Shown here: positions 62,121 to 64,000 of the stretch, piece by piece
Numbering within the stretch: the first letter of the stretch is position 1
How the letters are laid out: each line of letters opens with the position of its first letter
NCBI RefSeq assembly: GCF_032681285.1
Contig: NZ_CP136336.1
Coordinates: 1,289,001 to 1,353,000, forward strand
Direction: 5' to 3'
From: Piscinibacter gummiphilus
GTDB taxonomy: Bacteria; Pseudomonadota; Gammaproteobacteria; Burkholderiales; Burkholderiaceae_C
DNA length: 64,000 bases
Notes under the pieces: generated by a model
What the model saw: the letters and a program-made list of their open reading frames with translations, nothing else
What the model was told of the DNA's origin: nothing
The model's database searches: none
Translations under genes and position numbers: made by a program

Positions 62121-62559
62121 GTGAAATCTCCTGTCCCGCGCGGGGACACGGTGGATGAAAGGGGAAGAAAACGGGGGTGGATTCACTCGGTGCTGTGCAC
62201 GGGCGCTCTCCTTGGGTGTTGGGCTCCGCAGGGGCCGCGAAGCCCTTCGCGGCCATGACGGCCGGCTGGGGCCGGCGCGGGTGCGCCGTCAAGGGAGGAA
62301 GCGAAGGCGCTGGCGCGGCCCGCAGGCGAAGCCGAGGACACGGGCGCCGCAGCGGCCCTTGACGGGGGAAGCGCCCGCAAAGGCCAGGCAAGCTGCCTGC
62401 TTGCAGGCAGGTGGCGCGCAGGCGCGGCGTAGCCGCGCCGGAGAGAACATGTCGACGTGGTGCGCGCCGTGCGCAGGAGAGGGTGGCGATGCGGCCTGCC
62501 ACCTAGGCCAGCATCAGATAGAAGCGGTGCGCCGATCGCCCGGACGCACCGCGCCAGAC
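62121..62559. other. 439-bp leader region of the ParB-domain gene with a 10-bp perfect hairpin
   Basis: No gene seen. A perfect 10-bp stem with 2-nt loop, GGCCGCGAAG-CC-CTTCGCGGCC, lies at 62233-62254. A smaller GTCCC/GGGAC pair at 62133-62147 lies just before the ribosome site of the ParB-domain gene. The hairpin may be an attenuator or protein-binding site. Confidence 0.45.
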
Positions 62560-62739
62560 TCAGACGATCCCGAGCAGGCTCAGCCAGCTGTCGGGATGGT
62601 CGGGTTCGACGGTGTCCCCGTCGGGGGTCTCGCAGACGCTGCCGAAGACCCAGGCCTCGATCTGGTCGAAGTCGGGAATGTCGTAGGTGAGGCCCCGCCA
62701 GACGATGGTGTCGGGAAGCCCGTTGCGATCGGTTGCCAT
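62560..62739 (-). CDS. Small conserved-looking hypothetical protein
   Basis: 59-aa acidic protein (WRGLTYDIPDFDQIEAWVFG, then DGDTVEPDHPDSWLSLLGIV). AGGAGAACC precedes the ATG at 62739, and the protein-like composition contrasts with the surrounding Arg/Pro-rich frames. I do not recognise the family; a small ICE backbone protein is likely. Confidence 0.65.
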   Translation of the reverse strand: MATDRNGLPDTIVWRGLTYDIPDFDQIEAWVFGSVCETPDGDTVEPDHPDSWLSLLGIV

Positions 62740-62857
62740 GAAGGTTCTCCTGGCCGGAACGCGCCGGCCGCGCGCCGGGCGAGGGCCCGACGCGAAGCGG
62801 CAAGCGCCGGCGGAAGGAGCGGCCAGACACCCGCAGGGCCGCAACGCAGTGAAGGAC
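62740..62857 (-). promoter_or_regulatory. Leader module L4
   Basis: Leader of the 59-aa gene. It holds GGGCCGCAACGCAGTG-A-AGGAC at 62836-62857, the partner of the block in L3. Confidence 0.55.
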
Positions 62858-63016
62858 GCCGCAGGCGTTGCGTGGCCGCGGCCGCCGGCGACGATGCGCG
62901 AGCCCCGGGGACCTTGGACGAAGGCACGTGAACGAGATACCGGCATATGGCCAGCGCCACGGGAACGATGCGCCCTGCTCGTCTTTGGCAAGGCGCACCG
63001 TCGAATCAGTCCGCCG

Positions 63017-63409
63017 TCAATCCTCGGATGGCACCGTCATGGCCTGCAGCCGCTCGATCACGCCGGGTTCGACGAAGACCATGGCCTGGTCGGCCGCGAC
63101 GGGCACATCGAACACCTGCCCGAAGACTTCGCGCCGGAGATGGGCAATGCGCCCCGTGCGATAGGCCTGCTCGGGCCGCATGCGCCCCACTGCCGCATCG
63201 CCGCTGCGCCGTAGGTCGCATTCGACCAGGGCAACATAACCCTCGGAATGCAGTCGCTGGTGTTCGGGGCACAGGCCCCAGCCCGTAGTCGTGTGGCGCG
63301 CCATGCTCGCGCGCAGGCGCCTGTCCAGCAACAGGTTGCCTGTGTCGTAAGGAACGCCGCACACCGCGCACAGGTGCTGCTCCATCGAAACGTAGGATGT
63401 GTCGTCCAT
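63017..63409 (-). CDS. Hypothetical protein with an N-terminal zinc-finger-like motif
   Basis: 130-aa protein with Cys14-x2-Cys17 (LCAVCG) and Cys47-x2-His50 (GLCPEH), a possible zinc-binding knuckle, followed by a helical C-terminus. GGAG precedes ATG 63409 at good spacing. Conserved ICE backbone protein by position; no function can be given. Confidence 0.7.
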   Translation of the reverse strand: MDDTSYVSMEQHLCAVCGVPYDTGNLLLDRRLRASMARHTTTGWGLCPEHQRLHSEGYVALVECDLRRSGDAAVGRMRPEQAYRTGRIAHLRREVFGQVFDVPVAADQAMVFVEPGVIERLQAMTVPSED

Positions 63410-63574
63410 GGTGAACTCCGGTCGATCGGGCGGGATTGCCCGGAACCGTCACCGGCACGCCGCAGCGCAAGCAGTCAGGGGTCGAAGGCGCAGCCGCAGA
63501 CGGCCATCGGGCCGCCAGCGGGCGCAGCACACGCCGCCCTTGACGGCGAGCACGGCGTGGCACGATGGAGGACC
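63410..63574 (-). promoter_or_regulatory. Leader module L2, homologous to L1
   Basis: Leader of the zinc-finger-like gene. It contains CGGGCGGGATTGCCCGG (63427-63443) identical to L1, and the shared GCGCAGCAC, CCTTGACGGCG and GATGGAGGACC elements in the same order over about 150 bp. Confidence 0.6.
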
Positions 63575-63619
63575 GGCGAACCCGCCCTCCACCAAAGAGG
63601 GCCGAAGCCCCCCCGGCAC

Positions 63620-64000
63620 TCACAGCAGGCCTCGCTCCGCGAACGAGAGGACCGTCGGACCGGCCACGATCAGGTGATCGACTACGCGCACATCCACCAT
63701 CGCCAGCGCCTCCTTGAGCCGTTGCGTCAGGGCCTCGTCCGCCCGCGATGGCTCGGCCGAGCCCGAGGGATGGTTGTGCACCAGGATCATGGCCGCCGCG
63801 TTGCGCGCCAGGGCTTCCTTGACGATCTCGCGCGGGTACACCGAGGTCTGGCATACCGTGCCGCGGAACATCTCGACGTACTCGATGACCCGGTGCTGTG
63901 CATCCAGGTGGATGACCGCGAACACCTCGTGCTCCAGCCCGCCCAGCTTGATGCGCAGGAAGTCGCGCACCACCTGCGGCGAGGACAGCATCGCGCTGCC
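63620..64000 (-). CDS. radC: RadC-family JAB/MPN-domain protein, truncated by the window edge
   Basis: C-terminal 126 codons of a RadC-like protein: [34 protein letters not shown] and the metal-binding [17 protein letters not shown] motif. The open frame continues past position 64000, so the start is outside the window. ICE-borne RadC proteins resemble DNA-repair RadC but their role is unclear. Confidence 0.88.
   Translation of the reverse strand, partial: GSAMLSSPQVVRDFLRIKLGGLEHEVFAVIHLDAQHRVIEYVEMFRGTVCQTSVYPREIVKEALARNAAAMILVHNHPSGSAEPSRADEALTQRLKEALAMVDVRVVDHLIVAGPTVLSFAERGLL

Noticed and set aside
1..64000. tRNA, rRNA genes or insertion sequences
   Set aside because: None recognised by eye on either strand; the ICE attachment site in a host gene must lie outside the window.

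Overview
High-GC DNA with strong betaproteobacterial (Burkholderiales, probably Comamonadaceae-like) signals: five Bug/TTT-type solute receptors, two DUF4148 exported proteins, a tph operon and a czc metal-efflux cluster. The window is most of an integrative and conjugative element (ICE) of the Tn4371 family, read in reverse. On the right (50.5-64 kb, nearly all minus strand) is the ICE backbone: radC, a ParB-domain protein, DUF736, two DUF2958 genes, a frameshifted DUF2285 gene, an AlpA-like regulator, repA with iteron-like repeats, parA, a ribbon-helix-helix gene, a DUF2840 gene, the traF protease and the traI relaxase. On the left edge are traR (LysR type) and the truncated coupling-protein gene traG. 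About 48 kb of cargo sits between traR and traI, with no transposase gene that I could see.

Cargo block 1 (2.3-10.8 kb) is a PET-monomer module. It holds a complete terephthalate operon (tphC-A2-A3-B-A1, minus strand), a chimeric broken IclR gene, a lipoprotein that is almost certainly MHETase (MHET to terephthalate plus ethylene glycol), and an intact IclR regulator (TphR). Together these would take mono(2-hydroxyethyl) terephthalate to protocatechuate. No PETase and no protocatechuate ring-cleavage genes are in the window.

Block 2 (11.1-24.8 kb) consists of two divergent operons flanking a MarR gene. Both promoters carry the same 16-bp palindromic site with the -10 box inside it. The minus operon encodes two TTT receptors, a Rieske oxygenase, a hemerythrin, a 3-hydroxyacyl-CoA-dehydrogenase-like protein and an exported esterase. 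The plus operon encodes a second Rieske oxygenase, its reductase and a complete four-carbon acid-sugar pathway (ltnD, denD, otnK, otnC, otnI). Block 3 (24.8-30.4 kb) has a second tannase-family lipoprotein, a TTT receptor, a LysR regulator and a divergent FAD-dependent aromatic hydroxylase.

Block 4 (30.8-43.9 kb) is a Co/Zn/Cd-type resistance island: czcR-czcS, a PIB-4-type ATPase, czcI-C-B-A and two DUF4148 proteins. Four copies of an ATKACR-N4-TGTMAT box sit in its promoter regions. Block 5 (43.9-50.2 kb) begins with two decayed genes (a YdcZ-type transporter and an ABC substrate-binding protein). It continues with a compact minus-strand operon: LysR, an SCP2-like protein, an alpha/beta hydrolase, a carboxymuconolactone-decarboxylase-family protein, a TTT receptor and an aldehyde dehydrogenase. 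All functional names rest on motifs and recalled family sequences; no database search was run.
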